NCBI RefSeq assembly: GCF_002902965.1
Contig: NZ_CP026106.1
Location: 620,001 to 684,000 of the forward strand
Length of the DNA stretch: 64,000 nucleotides
Source of the DNA: Paraburkholderia hospita
GTDB taxonomy: Bacteria > Pseudomonadota > Gammaproteobacteria > Burkholderiales > Burkholderiaceae
Direction of reading: 5' to 3'
Below, in pieces: positions 44,305 through 54,013 of this stretch (positions are counted from its first letter, which is position 1; every line of letters begins with the position of its first letter). The notes beneath the pieces are model-generated. The model was given only the letters and a program-made list of their open reading frames with translations, did no database searches and was not told the DNA's origin. The translations under genes and the position numbers were made by a program.

Positions 44305-45423
44305 GTGGCATCGTCCATCACCGTCGGCGTGATTGCGAACCCCGCGTCGGGTCGCGACATTCGCCGCCTCACGACGCACGCGTCCGTGTTTCCGACAGCC
44401 GAAAAGGCCAACATGGTCGTGCGTCTGATCGCGGGACTCGGCGCGCTTGGCGTCGATCGCGTGCTGACGCTGCGCGATCGCACGGGCGTTGCTGCGCTGC
44501 TGCTGCGCGCAATCGACATCCACGCGGCGACGGGCACGGCCGAGCGCTGGCCCGAAGTCGAATTCGTCGATCTGCCCATCACCGATAGCGTCACCGATAC
44601 GCACACCGGCACCGCGCATATGGTGCGCGAAGGTGTCGAACTGATTGCCGTGCTCGGCGGCGACGGCACGCATCGCGCGGTGGCTGCGCATTGCGGTGGC
44701 GTGCCGCTGCTGACGCTTTCGACGGGCACCAACAACGCATTTCCCGACATGCGCGAGGCGACCGTTGCGGGCATGGCGGGCGCCCTGGTCGCGTCGGGCG
44801 TCGTGCCGCCCGATGTCGCATTGACGCGCAACAAACGGCTCGTCGTGCGTTGCGTCGCGGGGCCGAATCGCGGACGCGAAGAGATCGCGCTCGTCGATGT
44901 GTGCGTGAGCCGTCAGCGCTTCGTCGGCGCGCGGGCCGTGTCGGAGCCGTCGGATATCGAGTCGCTGTTTCTCACCTTCGCTGCACCCGATGGCATCGGG
45001 CTGTCGTCGATAGGCGGCGCGTGGGCGCCCGTCGAGCGCACGGCGCCGCATGGCTTGCATCTCACGTTCGCGCTGCGCGACGAGCATGGCTTTGCAAATG
45101 GCGACGGTGTTCCCGACGGGGTGCCTATCTTCGCGCCCATCGCGCCCGGCCGAATCGATCAGGTGACGATGCGGACCTGCGAGCGCTTCGAACTCGGCGA
45201 CTGGCTGCCCATCGACGCGCGCCACGGCACGCTCGCATTCGACGGCGAGCGCGAGATCGAAATCGAGCGTGACGACCGCTATGAAATCTCGCTCGACTGG
45301 AGTGGCCCGTTGACCGTAGACGTGAGCCGCACGCTTCGCTTCTCAGCGTCGCGTCAGTTGATGCGCGAGATGGCGGGCGCTTCGATGCGAACCCTTATGC
45401 ACACACAAGCACACGTGAAATAA
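44305..45423 (+). CDS. acoX: AcoX-family protein (NAD-kinase-like)
   Basis: A 372-residue protein of the AcoX/NAD-kinase-like family found in acetoin operons. The family start ITVGVIANPASGRDIRRLTT and the diphosphate-binding GGDGTHRAVA motif are visible, as is GTNNAFPDM. Function is not established; it may phosphorylate NAD or a metabolite. The start is GTG 44305 with GGAG upstream. The in-frame extension back to 44131 crosses the sigma-54 promoter and so cannot be translated from it. It is the first gene of the operon. Confidence 0.88.
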   Translation: MASSITVGVIANPASGRDIRRLTTHASVFPTAEKANMVVRLIAGLGALGVDRVLTLRDRTGVAALLLRAIDIHAATGTAERWPEVEFVDLPITDSVTDTHTGTAHMVREGVELIAVLGGDGTHRAVAAHCGGVPLLTLSTGTNNAFPDMREATVAGMAGALVASGVVPPDVALTRNKRLVVRCVAGPNRGREEIALVDVCVSRQRFVGARAVSEPSDIESLFLTFAAPDGIGLSSIGGAWAPVERTAPHGLHLTFALRDEHGFANGDGVPDGVPIFAPIAPGRIDQVTMRTCERFELGDWLPIDARHGTLAFDGEREIEIERDDRYEISLDWSGPLTVDVSRTLRFSASRQLMREMAGASMRTLMHTQAHVK

Positions 45424-45498
45424 AGGGAGTTCATTCAATCACGCGGAGCCCATCCGCACCCGTTGCTGTAACGATCGACATCATCAAGGAGACACACC

Positions 45499-46476
45499 AT
45501 GTCAAATCAGTTGAGCAGGGAAAAACTGCTGGAAGCGTACCGGCTGATGCGCACCATTCGCGAGTTCGAAGAGCGCCTGCACGTCGAGTTCGCGACGGGC
45601 GAGATTCCCGGCTTCGTACATCTGTATGCAGGTGAAGAAGCATCGGCCGTCGGCACGATCCTGCATCTGAACGACCGTGATTACGTAGCGACCACGCACC
45701 GTGGCCACGGCCACTGCATCGCGAAGGGCGTCGACGTGCACGGGATGATGGCCGAGATTTACGGCCGGCAGACGGGCGTGTGCAAGGGCAAGGGCGGCTC
45801 GATGCACATTGCCGATCTGTCGAAGGGCATGCTCGGCGCGAACGGAATCGTCGGCGCGGGCGGTCCGCTCGTGTGCGGCGCGGCGCTCGCGGCGAAGCTG
45901 AAGAAAACGGGCGGCGTGGGCGTGTGCTTCTTCGGCGACGGTGCGTCAAACCAGGGGACGATCTTCGAATCGATGAACCTCGCGAGCGTGTGGCGCTTGC
46001 CGGCCATCTTCGTCGCGGAGAACAACGGCTATGCGGAAGCGACGTCGTCGACATGGTCCGTCGCCTCCGACAACATCGCGGACCGCGCGAGCGGCTTCGG
46101 CATGCCGGGCGTGATCGTCGATGGCTTCGATTTCTTCGCGGTGCACGAAGCGCTGGGCGAAGCGATCGAACGCGCGCGCGGCGGCGGTGGGCCGACGCTC
46201 GTCGAAGTGAAGCTGTCGCGTTACTTCGGCCACTTCGAAGGCGATGCGCAGACGTATCGCGCGCCGGGCGAAGTGCAGAAGCTGCGCGACGAGAAGGATT
46301 GCCTGAAGCGTTTCGCAGAGCGCGTGGTGCGCGCGGAGATGCTGTCATCCGACGATCTGAGCAAGATCGATGCGGATGTGAAAGTGCTGATCGACGATTC
46401 CGTCCAGAAGGCGAAAGCCGCGCCGCTGCCGACGGAAGCCGATCTGCTGACAGACGTGTACGTGTCGTATCCGTAA
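45499..46476 (+). CDS. acoA: Acetoin dehydrogenase E1 component, alpha subunit
   Basis: TPP-dependent acetoin:DCPIP oxidoreductase alpha subunit of 325 residues. The TPP motif is GDGASNQGTIFESMNL, followed by ASVWRLPAIFVAENN. Early blocks YRLMRTIREFEERLH and GFVHLYAGEEASAVG are shared with all E1 alpha subunits, and the phosphorylation-loop-like YFGHFEGDAQTYR is typical. AAGGAG precedes ATG. With AcoB it decarboxylates acetoin to a hydroxyethyl-TPP intermediate and acetaldehyde. Confidence 0.95.
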   Translation: MSNQLSREKLLEAYRLMRTIREFEERLHVEFATGEIPGFVHLYAGEEASAVGTILHLNDRDYVATTHRGHGHCIAKGVDVHGMMAEIYGRQTGVCKGKGGSMHIADLSKGMLGANGIVGAGGPLVCGAALAAKLKKTGGVGVCFFGDGASNQGTIFESMNLASVWRLPAIFVAENNGYAEATSSTWSVASDNIADRASGFGMPGVIVDGFDFFAVHEALGEAIERARGGGGPTLVEVKLSRYFGHFEGDAQTYRAPGEVQKLRDEKDCLKRFAERVVRAEMLSSDDLSKIDADVKVLIDDSVQKAKAAPLPTEADLLTDVYVSYP

Positions 46477-46515
46477 TTTCATTGCGATCACCTTTAGGCA
46501 AACAAGGAGACAGAC

Positions 46516-47520
46516 ATGGCACGCAAGATCACATACTCTCAGGCAATCAACGAAGCACTGAGTCAGGAAATGGCGCGCGACGAAAGCGTCATCGTAATGG
46601 GCGAGGACAACGCGGGCGGCGCCGGCTCGCCGGGTGAACAGGACGCATGGGGCGGCGTGCTCGGCGTCACGAAAGGGCTTTTTCACAAGTACCCGGGCCG
46701 CGTGCTCGACACGCCGATTTCGGAAGGCGGCTTCATCGGCGCAGCAGTCGGCGCGGCGGCGGCGGGCATGCGCCCCGTCGCGGAACTGATGTTCATCGAC
46801 TTCATGGGCGTGTGCTTCGATCAGATCTTCAATCAGGCCGCGAAATTCCGTTACATGTTCGGCGGCAATGCCGTCACGCCCGTCGTGATCCGCACGATGC
46901 AGGGCGCCGGGTTGCGCGCTGCCGCGCAGCACTCGCAGATGCTGACGTCGCTATTCACGCATGTGCCCGGTCTCAAGGTGGTGTGCCCATCGACGCCCTA
47001 TGACGCGAAAGGCCTGATGATCCAGGCGATCCGCGACAACGACCCCGTCATCTTCTGCGAGCACAAGCTGCTGTACACCCGCGAAGGCGACGTGCCCGAA
47101 GAGCTGTACGCGATTCCGTTCGGCGAAGCGAACGTGGTGCGCGAAGGCGACGACGTGACCATCGTCACGTATGGCCGCATGGTGCACTACGCCACGGACG
47201 CCGCCGACCGCCTCGCGAAAGAAGGCATCAAGGCCGAGGTGATCGATCTGCGCACCACGTCGCCGCTCGACGAAGAAACGATTCTGGAAAGCCTGGAGCG
47301 CACGGGCCGCCTGGTCGTCGTCGATGAAGCGAATCCGCGCTGTTCGATCGCCACCGATATCGCTGCGCTCGCCGCGCAGAAGGCGTTTCATTCGCTGAAG
47401 GCGCCCGTCGGGATCGTCACCGCGCCGCATACGCCCACGCCTTTCTCGGGCGTGCTGGAAGACCTGTATATCCCGTCGGCGGACAAGATTGCCGCAGCCG
47501 TCAAAGCAACGCGACACTGA
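46516..47520 (+). CDS. acoB: Acetoin dehydrogenase E1 component, beta subunit
   Basis: A 334-residue E1 beta subunit. Typical blocks are EDNAGGAGSPGEQDAWGGVL, DTPISEGGFIGAAVGAAAAG, ELMFIDFMGVCFDQI and GAGLRAAAQHSQML. It pairs with AcoA to make the heterotetrameric TPP enzyme. It lies 39 bp after acoA with a GGAGAC ribosome site. Confidence 0.95.
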   Translation: MARKITYSQAINEALSQEMARDESVIVMGEDNAGGAGSPGEQDAWGGVLGVTKGLFHKYPGRVLDTPISEGGFIGAAVGAAAAGMRPVAELMFIDFMGVCFDQIFNQAAKFRYMFGGNAVTPVVIRTMQGAGLRAAAQHSQMLTSLFTHVPGLKVVCPSTPYDAKGLMIQAIRDNDPVIFCEHKLLYTREGDVPEELYAIPFGEANVVREGDDVTIVTYGRMVHYATDAADRLAKEGIKAEVIDLRTTSPLDEETILESLERTGRLVVVDEANPRCSIATDIAALAAQKAFHSLKAPVGIVTAPHTPTPFSGVLEDLYIPSADKIAAAVKATRH

Positions 47521-47535
47521 GCGAGGAACTGAGCA

Positions 47536-48648
47536 ATGTCGATTCACATGATCACGATGCCCAAGTGGGGCCTGTCCATGCAGCAGGGGCAGGTCAACGG
47601 CTGGTTGAAGTCGATTGGCGATACGGTGGGGAAAGGCGACGAAGTGCTCGACGTCGAAAGCGACAAGATCGCTTCGGGTGTCGAGTGCGCGTTCAACGGC
47701 ACGCTGCGCCGGCAGGTCGCGCAGGAAGGCGACACGCTGCCCGTCGGCGCGTTGCTCGGCGTGGTCGCCGATGAACAGGAGGCGGACGCGGACATCGATG
47801 CAGCCGTCGAAGCGTTCCAGCGCGACTTCGTGCCGCTCGCCGCCGATTCCGCAGATGCAGGACCGCAGCCGGAGAAAGCGCAGATCGGCGGGCGCACCAT
47901 TCGCTACCTGAAAATCGGCGACGGCGGCACGCCGGCTGTGCTGATCCACGGTTTCGGCGGCGATCTGAACAACTGGCTGTTCAATCACGCGGACCTGGCT
48001 GAGCATCGCACGGTGTATGCGCTGGATTTGCCGGGGCATGGCGAATCGACGAAAGCAGTGGAGTCGGGCAGCGCCGATGAACTGGCCGACAGCGTGATCG
48101 CGTTTCTCGACGATCGTGGTATCGAACGCGCGCATTTCGTCGGGCATTCGATGGGTAGTCTCGTCGCGATGACGGTTGCAGCGAAAGCGCCGCAGCGTGT
48201 GGCGTCGCTTTCGCTGATCGCGGGTGCGGGTCTCGGCGACGAGATCAACCGCGAGTACATCGACGGATTCGTGTCGGGCAACAGCCGCAATACGCTGAAG
48301 CCGCATCTGACGAAACTGTTCGCCGACGGTTCGCTCGTCACGCGGCAACTGGTCGAGGATATCGTCAAGTACAAGCGGCTCGAAGGTGTGGGCGAGAGCT
48401 TGCAGAAGATCGCGGCGTCGGCGTTCAAGGATGGCGCGCAGCAGCGCAGCTATCGCGATCGCATCGACAAGCTCGCGCCGCGCACGCTGGTGATCTGGGG
48501 CGAGCTGGACCAGATCATTCCCGCGAGCCACGCGCAAGGGCTGCCCGGCGATATCCGCGTGCATGTGCTGCCGGGCAAGGGGCATATGGTGCAGATGGAG
48601 TCGGCATCGGAGGTGAACCGCCTGCTCAACGACTTCTTCGGAGCCTGA
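47536..48648 (+). CDS. acoC: Acetoin dehydrogenase E2 (dihydrolipoamide acetyltransferase), alpha/beta-hydrolase type
   Basis: A 370-residue E2 component. The N-terminal lipoyl domain (about 1-80) has the attachment lysine K44 in VESDKIASG. The C-terminal domain (about 115-370) has the alpha/beta-hydrolase fold (nucleophile in GHSMGSL) that replaces the usual E2 catalytic domain, as in other AcoC proteins. It carries the acetyl group to CoA. It lies 15 bp after acoB. The linker (about 80-115) is short, and there is only one lipoyl domain. Confidence 0.94.
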   Translation: MSIHMITMPKWGLSMQQGQVNGWLKSIGDTVGKGDEVLDVESDKIASGVECAFNGTLRRQVAQEGDTLPVGALLGVVADEQEADADIDAAVEAFQRDFVPLAADSADAGPQPEKAQIGGRTIRYLKIGDGGTPAVLIHGFGGDLNNWLFNHADLAEHRTVYALDLPGHGESTKAVESGSADELADSVIAFLDDRGIERAHFVGHSMGSLVAMTVAAKAPQRVASLSLIAGAGLGDEINREYIDGFVSGNSRNTLKPHLTKLFADGSLVTRQLVEDIVKYKRLEGVGESLQKIAASAFKDGAQQRSYRDRIDKLAPRTLVIWGELDQIIPASHAQGLPGDIRVHVLPGKGHMVQMESASEVNRLLNDFFGA

Positions 48649-48650
48649 CG

Positions 48651-49625
48651 ATGGAAGCCGCGCCGCAGACGTCCACCCACGACAGCGTCACCGCGCTAGG
48701 ACAGCACGGCTTGAGGAGCCGCGACAAGCTCGCGCGCATTCCCGTGAAGGTCGTGCCGCCCGAACCGGGCAGCGCGCTGCCGAAGCCCGCATGGCTGCGT
48801 GCAAGGCCGATGATGAGCGAGACGGTGGCGGGCATGGCGTCGATACTGCGCGAGCATCGTCTGCATTCGGTGTGCGAGGAAGCAATGTGCCCGAATATCG
48901 GCGAATGCTTCGCGCAGCGCACGGCGACGTTCATGATCATGGGCGGCATCTGCACGCGGCGTTGCGCGTTCTGCGACGTCGCGCACGGTCGCCCGCTGCC
49001 ACTCGACGACGAAGAACCGGCGCGGCTTGCCGATGCCGTTGCTGCGTTGGGGTTGCGGTATGTGGTGATTACGTCGGTGGATCGCGACGATCTGCGCGAT
49101 GGCGGCGCGGCGCATTTTGCGCGCTGCGTTGCGCTATTGCGTGAGCGCGTGCCGGGAATTCGCGTCGAGGTGTTGACGCCGGATTTTCGCGGGCGTGTCG
49201 AGCGGGCGCTCGATGCGTTGTCGGCGGCGTGGCCGGATGTCTTCAATCACAACATCGAAACGGTGCCTTCGTTGTATCGTGCGGCGCGTGCGGGCGCGGA
49301 TTATCACGGGTCTTTGACGTTGCTTCGGCGGGTGAAGGAGGCGAATGCTTCAGTGGTCACGAAGTCGGGCTTGATGGTCGGGCTTGGCGAAAGTGATGAC
49401 GAACTTCTGGAGACGATGCGGGATATTCGTGCGCATGATGTGGATGTGCTGACGATTGGGCAGTATCTCGCGCCTTCGAGGTTTCATATGGCGGTTAAGC
49501 GCTATGTCGCGCCGGAGACTTTTTCTGTTTATAGAGAGGAGGGGTTGAAGTTGGGGTTTCGCGAGGTCGTAGCGGGGCCGCTGGTGCGGTCTTCTTATCA
49601 TGCGGGGGATACTGTTCTTACTTGA
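48651..49625 (+). CDS. lipA: Lipoyl synthase, operon-linked copy
   Basis: Radical-SAM enzyme of 324 residues that inserts sulfur into octanoyl chains to make the lipoyl arm. The auxiliary-cluster cysteines are in [12 protein letters not shown] and the radical-SAM cluster in CTRRCAFCD. It begins 2 bp after the acoC stop and is the last operon gene, so it probably supplies lipoylation for AcoC (inference). Such dedicated lipoate synthase genes occur in some acetoin clusters. No E3 (acoL) gene follows. Confidence 0.93.
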   Translation: MEAAPQTSTHDSVTALGQHGLRSRDKLARIPVKVVPPEPGSALPKPAWLRARPMMSETVAGMASILREHRLHSVCEEAMCPNIGECFAQRTATFMIMGGICTRRCAFCDVAHGRPLPLDDEEPARLADAVAALGLRYVVITSVDRDDLRDGGAAHFARCVALLRERVPGIRVEVLTPDFRGRVERALDALSAAWPDVFNHNIETVPSLYRAARAGADYHGSLTLLRRVKEANASVVTKSGLMVGLGESDDELLETMRDIRAHDVDVLTIGQYLAPSRFHMAVKRYVAPETFSVYREEGLKLGFREVVAGPLVRSSYHAGDTVLT

Positions 49626-49635
49626 TTTTGTGGCT

Positions 49636-50330
49636 GGCATCCGCGTTTTGTTAGCTTGCTTCACGCGTCGCCCCTGTGCGGGGCGGCACCTACTTTTCTT
49701 TGCCGCCGCAAAGAAAAGTAGGCAAAAGAAAGCGGCTAACACCGCCAGCCCATGTTCTTATCCACGGGCACTCAACGTCCCCACACTTCACACGGCAACA
49801 CGCTAATCGACGCTCGTTGCCAACGCTTCGAACGGATGCCTCACCCGCTTCAGACACCCGCACACGGGCAGGCGTCAGCGAATGGTTTCTGCCGCCCAGG
49901 CGGCAAACTGTGTGTAGGTTGTCGTACCGTACAGGTTAGCGCTCTTACCAGAAACACCAACCTTGCTATCTAGTCCGGAGTGATGCGTATAAGGCGCGCA
50001 AGCCTACACACAGTTTGCCACCTGGGCGGCGGCGGACTATCTGGCGTGGCGTGCCACGACGCGGGCAGATGAAGTGGGTGAGGCGAATAGAGAGAATGTT
50101 GGCAACGCACGCGAACAGGCGCGTTGCCATGTGGAGCGTAAGAACCTTTGGGGGCCCTCAGGCAATAACAAGGATTGGCGGTGTGAGCCGCTTTCTTTTG
50201 CCTACTTTTCTTTGCGGCGGCAAAGAAAAGTAGGTGCCGCCCCGCACAGGGGCAACGCATGAAGCACGATAACAAAACGCGGATGCCTGCGACGCCGGCC
50301 GAAGACCAAAAACCAAAAAGCGTCGCAGAC
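49636..50330. repeat. Large palindromic intergenic element, full form (copy B)
   Basis: About 650-700 bp with inverted arms of about 280 bp around an 84-nt centre (49919-50002). Outer ends are GGCATCCGCG (49636-49645) and CGCGGATGCC (50278-50287), with a GCGTCGCAGAC extension at 50320-50330. Each arm holds an internal hairpin, for example 49689-49722, with a 15-bp stem of CCTACTTTTCTTTGC and its complement. Inner boundary blocks of 27 nt (49892-49918 and 50003-50029) read CCGCCCAGGCGGCAAACTGT and its inverse. The open frames in it are by-products. It lies between the 3' ends of lipA and gabD. Confidence 0.9.
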
Positions 50331-50337
50331 AAAAAAA

Positions 50338-51804
50338 TCAAACCCCGCCCATGCACATGTACTTGATCACGACATACTCATCGATGCCGTAATGCGAGCC
50401 TTCGCGCCCAAGCCCTGACTGCTTGACGCCGCCGAACGGCGCAACCTCGTTCGAGATCGCTCCCGTGTTGATGCCAACCATGCCGAACTCGAGCGCTTCT
50501 GCCACGCGCCAGATACGACCGATATCGCGGCTATAGAAATACGACGCCAGCCCGAATTCCGTGCTGTTCGCCATCTCGACCACTTCCGCATCCGACGAGA
50601 AGCGGAACAGCGGCGCGAGCGGGCCAAAGGTTTCATCGCGTGCGACTTTCATGTCCGGCGTGACATCGGCGAGCACGGTCGGCTCGAAAAAGCCGTGGCC
50701 GAGCGCATGACGCTTGCCGCCCGTGACGACGCGCGCGCCTTTGCCGAGTGCGTCCTCGATATGCGATTCGACCTTGAGCACGGCCGCCTCGTTGATGAGC
50801 GGGCCTTGCTGCACGCCTTGCTCGGTGCCGAAGCCGACCTTGAGCTTGGTCACGGCTGCGGCGAGTTTTTCGGCGAACGCATCGTAGACGCTGTCGTGCA
50901 CGTAGAAGCGGTTCGTGCAGACGCAGGTTTGACCGCTGTTGCGGTACTTCGACACGATAGCGCCTTCGACGGCTGCGTCGAGATCGGCGTCGTCGAACAC
51001 GATGAAGGGCGCGTTGCCGCCCAGTTCCAGCGACACCTTCTTGACGGTCGGCGCGCACTGCGCCATCAGCAGACGTCCCACCGCCGTCGAACCCGTGAAC
51101 GACAGCTTGCGTACGGTCGCGTTGCTGGTCATTTCGCCGCCGATCGGTTTCGGGTCGCCGGTGACGATGCTGAAGATGCCGGCGGGCACGCCTGCGCGTT
51201 CTGCCAGCACGGCGAGCGCGAGCGCGGAGAGCGGCGTCGCTTCAGCGGGCTTGACGACGATCGGGCAGCCTGCGGCGAGAGCGGGTCCGACCTTGCGGGT
51301 GATCATCGCAGCGGGGAAATTCCACGGCGTGATGGCGGCACAGACGCCGACGGGTTCCTTCGTGACGACGATGCGTTTGTCGTTCGCGACGGTGGGGATC
51401 GTATCGCCGTAGACGCGTTTGGCTTCTTCGCCGAACCATTCGAGGAACGAGGCTGCGTAGGAGATTTCGCCTTTTGCCTCGGCGAGGGGCTTGCCTTGTT
51501 CTGTGGTCAGGATTAACGCCAGGTCGTCGGCGTTGGTCAGCATCAGGTCATTCCACTTGCGGAGGATTTCTGCACGCTGTTTGCCGGTTTTTGCTTTCCA
51601 TGCTGGCCAGGCTTTGTTTGCCGCTTCGATGGCGCGGCGGGTTTCCTGTGCGCCCATTCGCGGCACCTGCGAGATCAGTTCGCCCGTTGCCGGGTTCAAG
51701 ACCTCGAACGTTTCCTTGTTGTCGGCGTCTTGCCATTCGCCATTGAGATACGCCTTGCTTTGCAGCAGGGAAGGGTCTTTTAGTTTGCTACGCAAGTCGG
51801 TCAT
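50338..51804 (-). CDS. gabD: Succinate-semialdehyde dehydrogenase (GabD)
   Basis: NAD(P)-dependent aldehyde dehydrogenase of 488 residues that oxidises succinate semialdehyde to succinate, the second step of GABA use. The cofactor motif is FTGSTAVGRLLMAQCAPTVK, catalytic Glu in ELGGNAPFIVFDD, and the nucleophilic Cys in NSGQTCVCTNRF. Length fits GabD of E. coli (482). Start ATG 51802-51804 has AAGGAC upstream. It is in the same direction as gabT, downstream of it across copy C. Confidence 0.93.
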   Translation of the reverse strand: MTDLRSKLKDPSLLQSKAYLNGEWQDADNKETFEVLNPATGELISQVPRMGAQETRRAIEAANKAWPAWKAKTGKQRAEILRKWNDLMLTNADDLALILTTEQGKPLAEAKGEISYAASFLEWFGEEAKRVYGDTIPTVANDKRIVVTKEPVGVCAAITPWNFPAAMITRKVGPALAAGCPIVVKPAEATPLSALALAVLAERAGVPAGIFSIVTGDPKPIGGEMTSNATVRKLSFTGSTAVGRLLMAQCAPTVKKVSLELGGNAPFIVFDDADLDAAVEGAIVSKYRNSGQTCVCTNRFYVHDSVYDAFAEKLAAAVTKLKVGFGTEQGVQQGPLINEAAVLKVESHIEDALGKGARVVTGGKRHALGHGFFEPTVLADVTPDMKVARDETFGPLAPLFRFSSDAEVVEMANSTEFGLASYFYSRDIGRIWRVAEALEFGMVGINTGAISNEVAPFGGVKQSGLGREGSHYGIDEYVVIKYMCMGGV

Positions 51805-51829
51805 TTTGATTCGTCCTTTGGGCTTTGAT

Positions 51830-52556
51830 GTCTGCGACGCTGGTTTGGTTGTTTCGGCCTTTGCGCTGGCATCCGCGTTTTGTTAGCTTGCTTCAAGCGT
51901 CGCCCCTGTGCGGGGCGGCACCTACTTTTCTTTGCCGCCGCAAAGAAAAGTAGGCAAAAGAAAGCGGCTCACACCGCCAATCCTTATTCTTGCCTGAGGG
52001 CCCCCAAAGGGTCCCACACTTCACACGGCGACCACGTGACTCATGTTCGTTGCCAACGCTCTTGCGGTGCGCCTCACCCGCTTCATGCGCCCGCGTCGCC
52101 ACATGCCGTGCCAGATATTCCACTGCCGCCCAGGTGGCAAACTGTGTGTAGGCCGTAGCACCTCACACGCCTCACTTCGGACCGGTAACGCACGCGTTCC
52201 ACCCTGTAAGAGCGCTACCCTATACGTCGCGGCTACCTACACACAGTTTGCCACCTGGGCGGCGGTAACCATTCGCTGCCGCTAGCACTTGTGCGGGCGG
52301 TTGAAGCGGGTGATGCGTTTATTCAAAGCGTTGGCAACGAACGTGAATCGGGGGCGCTGCCGTGTGAAGCGTGGGACCGGTTGGGGGCCCTCAGGCAACA
52401 AGAAGAGTTAGCGGTGTGAGCCGCTTTCTTTTGCCTACTTTTCTTTGCGGCGGCAAAGAAAAGTAGGTGCCGCCCCGCACAGGGGCGACGCTTGAAGCAA
52501 GCTAACAAAACGCGGATGCCAGCAAAAACCAAAGCAAACCACTCAGCGTCGCAGAC
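51830..52556. repeat. Large palindromic intergenic element, full form (copy C)
   Basis: A 727-bp element bounded by GTCTGCGACGCT (51830-51841) and AGCGTCGCAGAC (52545-52556), with GCTGGCATCC (51865-51874) and GGATGCCAGC (52514-52523) as next inner ends. Arms of about 290 bp surround an 83-nt centre (52153-52235). Inner 27-nt boundary blocks are at 52126-52152 and 52236-52262. Its left half from 51868 is nearly identical to copy B's left outer 110 bases, but the centre and inner arms match copy B in inverse orientation. It lies between gabT and gabD. Confidence 0.92.
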
Positions 52557-52572
52557 CAACCACAAACAAAAA

Positions 52573-52595
52573 CGGCGACTTCAAAAAAGCCGCCG
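52573..52595 (-). terminator. Intrinsic terminator of gabT
   Basis: Stem CGGCGACTT / AAGCCGCCG (one G-U wobble in the RNA) with a 5-nt loop, followed on the minus strand by a T-rich tract. It lies 15 bp after the gabT stop. Confidence 0.75.
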
Positions 52596-52609
52596 CAGGC
52601 AAAAAAAGA

Positions 52610-53893
52610 TCAGACAGTCACGCCCACAGTTTCCTTGAGCACTTCCTCAAGAATAGAAAGCGCCTCATCAAAAACAGCATCCTGCACAGTCAGCGGGAAC
52701 AGGAACCGAACAACGTTCGAATAAACCCCACAAACGAGCAGCAACAAACCACGCTCAAGAGCCCGCGTCTGCACCCGCTTGGTAAAATCAGCATCCGCAT
52801 CGGAAGTACCAGGCTTACAGAACTCAACAGCAACCATACCGCCCGGCCCCCGCACATCGGCAATCTGCGGCACTTCCGCCTGCAACGCGGTCAGCCGCGC
52901 CTTCAACCGATCGCCAAGCAAAACAGCCCGCTCGCAGAGCTTCTCTTCATCGATGATATCGAGCACGGCAAGCGCCGAAGCCACCGCCAACGGATTACCC
53001 GCATACGTGCCGCCCAGCCCGCCGGGCGCAGCAGCATCCATCACATCCGCACGTCCGACGACGCCCGACAGCGGCATGCCACCCGCCAGGCTCTTGGCCA
53101 TCGTCATCAAATCGGGCACGACGTCGTAGTGATGCATCGCAAACAGCTCGCCCGTACGCGCAAACCCCGTTTGCACTTCATCAGCAATCAGCAGAATGCC
53201 GTGCTCGTTGCACAGCTTGCGCAGCGCGCGCACGAACTCGGCCGGCGCCGGATAAAAACCGCCTTCGCCTTGCACCGGCTCGAAAATGATCGCCGCGACG
53301 CGCTTCGGATCGATGTCTGCCTTGAACAGGAATTCGATCGCCTTCAGCGAATCCGCCGTCGTCACGCCGTGCAGCGGATTCGGGAACGGCGCGTGGAACA
53401 CATCGCCCGGGAACGGGCCGAAGTTCAGCTTGTACGGTGCGACCTTGCCCGTCAGCGCCATGCCCATCATCGTGCGGCCATGAAAGCCGCCCGTGAACGC
53501 GATCACACCCGGACGGCCCGTCGCGGCGCGCGCGATCTTGATCGCGTTTTCGACAGCCTCGGCGCCCGTCGTGAAGAACGCCGTCTTCTTCGGATAGTCG
53601 CCCGGCGCGCGCTGGTTGATCTTCTCAGCCAGCTCGACATACGACGCGTACGGCACGATCTGATAAGCCGTGTGCGTGAAGTTGTCCAGTTGCGCGCGCA
53701 CAGCCTCGACGATCTTCGGATGACGATGCCCCGTGTTGCACACCGCGATGCCCGCCGCGAAATCGATGTAGCGGCGGCCCTCGACGTCCCACAGTTCCGC
53801 ATTCTCGGCGCGCGCAGCGTAGAAATCGCACATCACGCCCACGCCGCGCGGGGTGGCGGCGTCCTTGCGGCTCTTCAGTTCAGCATTCTTCAC
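52610..53893 (-). CDS. gabT: 4-aminobutyrate aminotransferase
   Basis: PLP enzyme of 427 residues that moves the amino group of GABA to 2-oxoglutarate, giving succinate semialdehyde for GabD. The PLP lysine is in MTMAKSLAGGMPLSGV. AFFTTGAEAVENAIKIARAA and GFHGRTMMGMALTG are class III aminotransferase blocks, and QGEGGFYPAPAEFVRALRKL and DEVQTGFARTG are also present. The start is GTG 53891-53893 with AGGAG six bases upstream; the upstream frame is rejected. It is divergent from gabR. Confidence 0.94.
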   Translation of the reverse strand: MKNAELKSRKDAATPRGVGVMCDFYAARAENAELWDVEGRRYIDFAAGIAVCNTGHRHPKIVEAVRAQLDNFTHTAYQIVPYASYVELAEKINQRAPGDYPKKTAFFTTGAEAVENAIKIARAATGRPGVIAFTGGFHGRTMMGMALTGKVAPYKLNFGPFPGDVFHAPFPNPLHGVTTADSLKAIEFLFKADIDPKRVAAIIFEPVQGEGGFYPAPAEFVRALRKLCNEHGILLIADEVQTGFARTGELFAMHHYDVVPDLMTMAKSLAGGMPLSGVVGRADVMDAAAPGGLGGTYAGNPLAVASALAVLDIIDEEKLCERAVLLGDRLKARLTALQAEVPQIADVRGPGGMVAVEFCKPGTSDADADFTKRVQTRALERGLLLLVCGVYSNVVRFLFPLTVQDAVFDEALSILEEVLKETVGVTV

Positions 53894-53953
53894 GGAGATC
53901 TCCTGTTTGGGGTTCGTTCGGGCGCTCGCGTCCATCGCGGCACATGCAGCGAC

Positions 53954-54010
53954 TATAATCAGATTTGGCTCCAAATTTCAGAGCCATTTCGGTAAAAAAT
54001 CAGGAGCCAA
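53954..54010. promoter_or_regulatory. GabR control sites (AGCCA half-sites) and gabR promoter
   Basis: TTGGCTCC (53965-53972), GAGCCATT (53981-53988) and GGAGCCAA (54003-54010) give an inverted and two direct half-sites in the 120-bp divergent region. A TATAAT -10 box lies at 53954-53959. This fits a MocR/GabR repressor-activator that reads direct half-sites. Confidence 0.65.
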
Positions 54011-54013
54011 TTC

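Noticed and set aside
49676..50356. Open frames reading RRPCAGRHLLFFAAAKKSR and similar in copies B and C
   Set aside because: They arise from the palindromic repeat and recur on both strands at each copy; no ribosome site or protein-level conservation beyond the repeat DNA.
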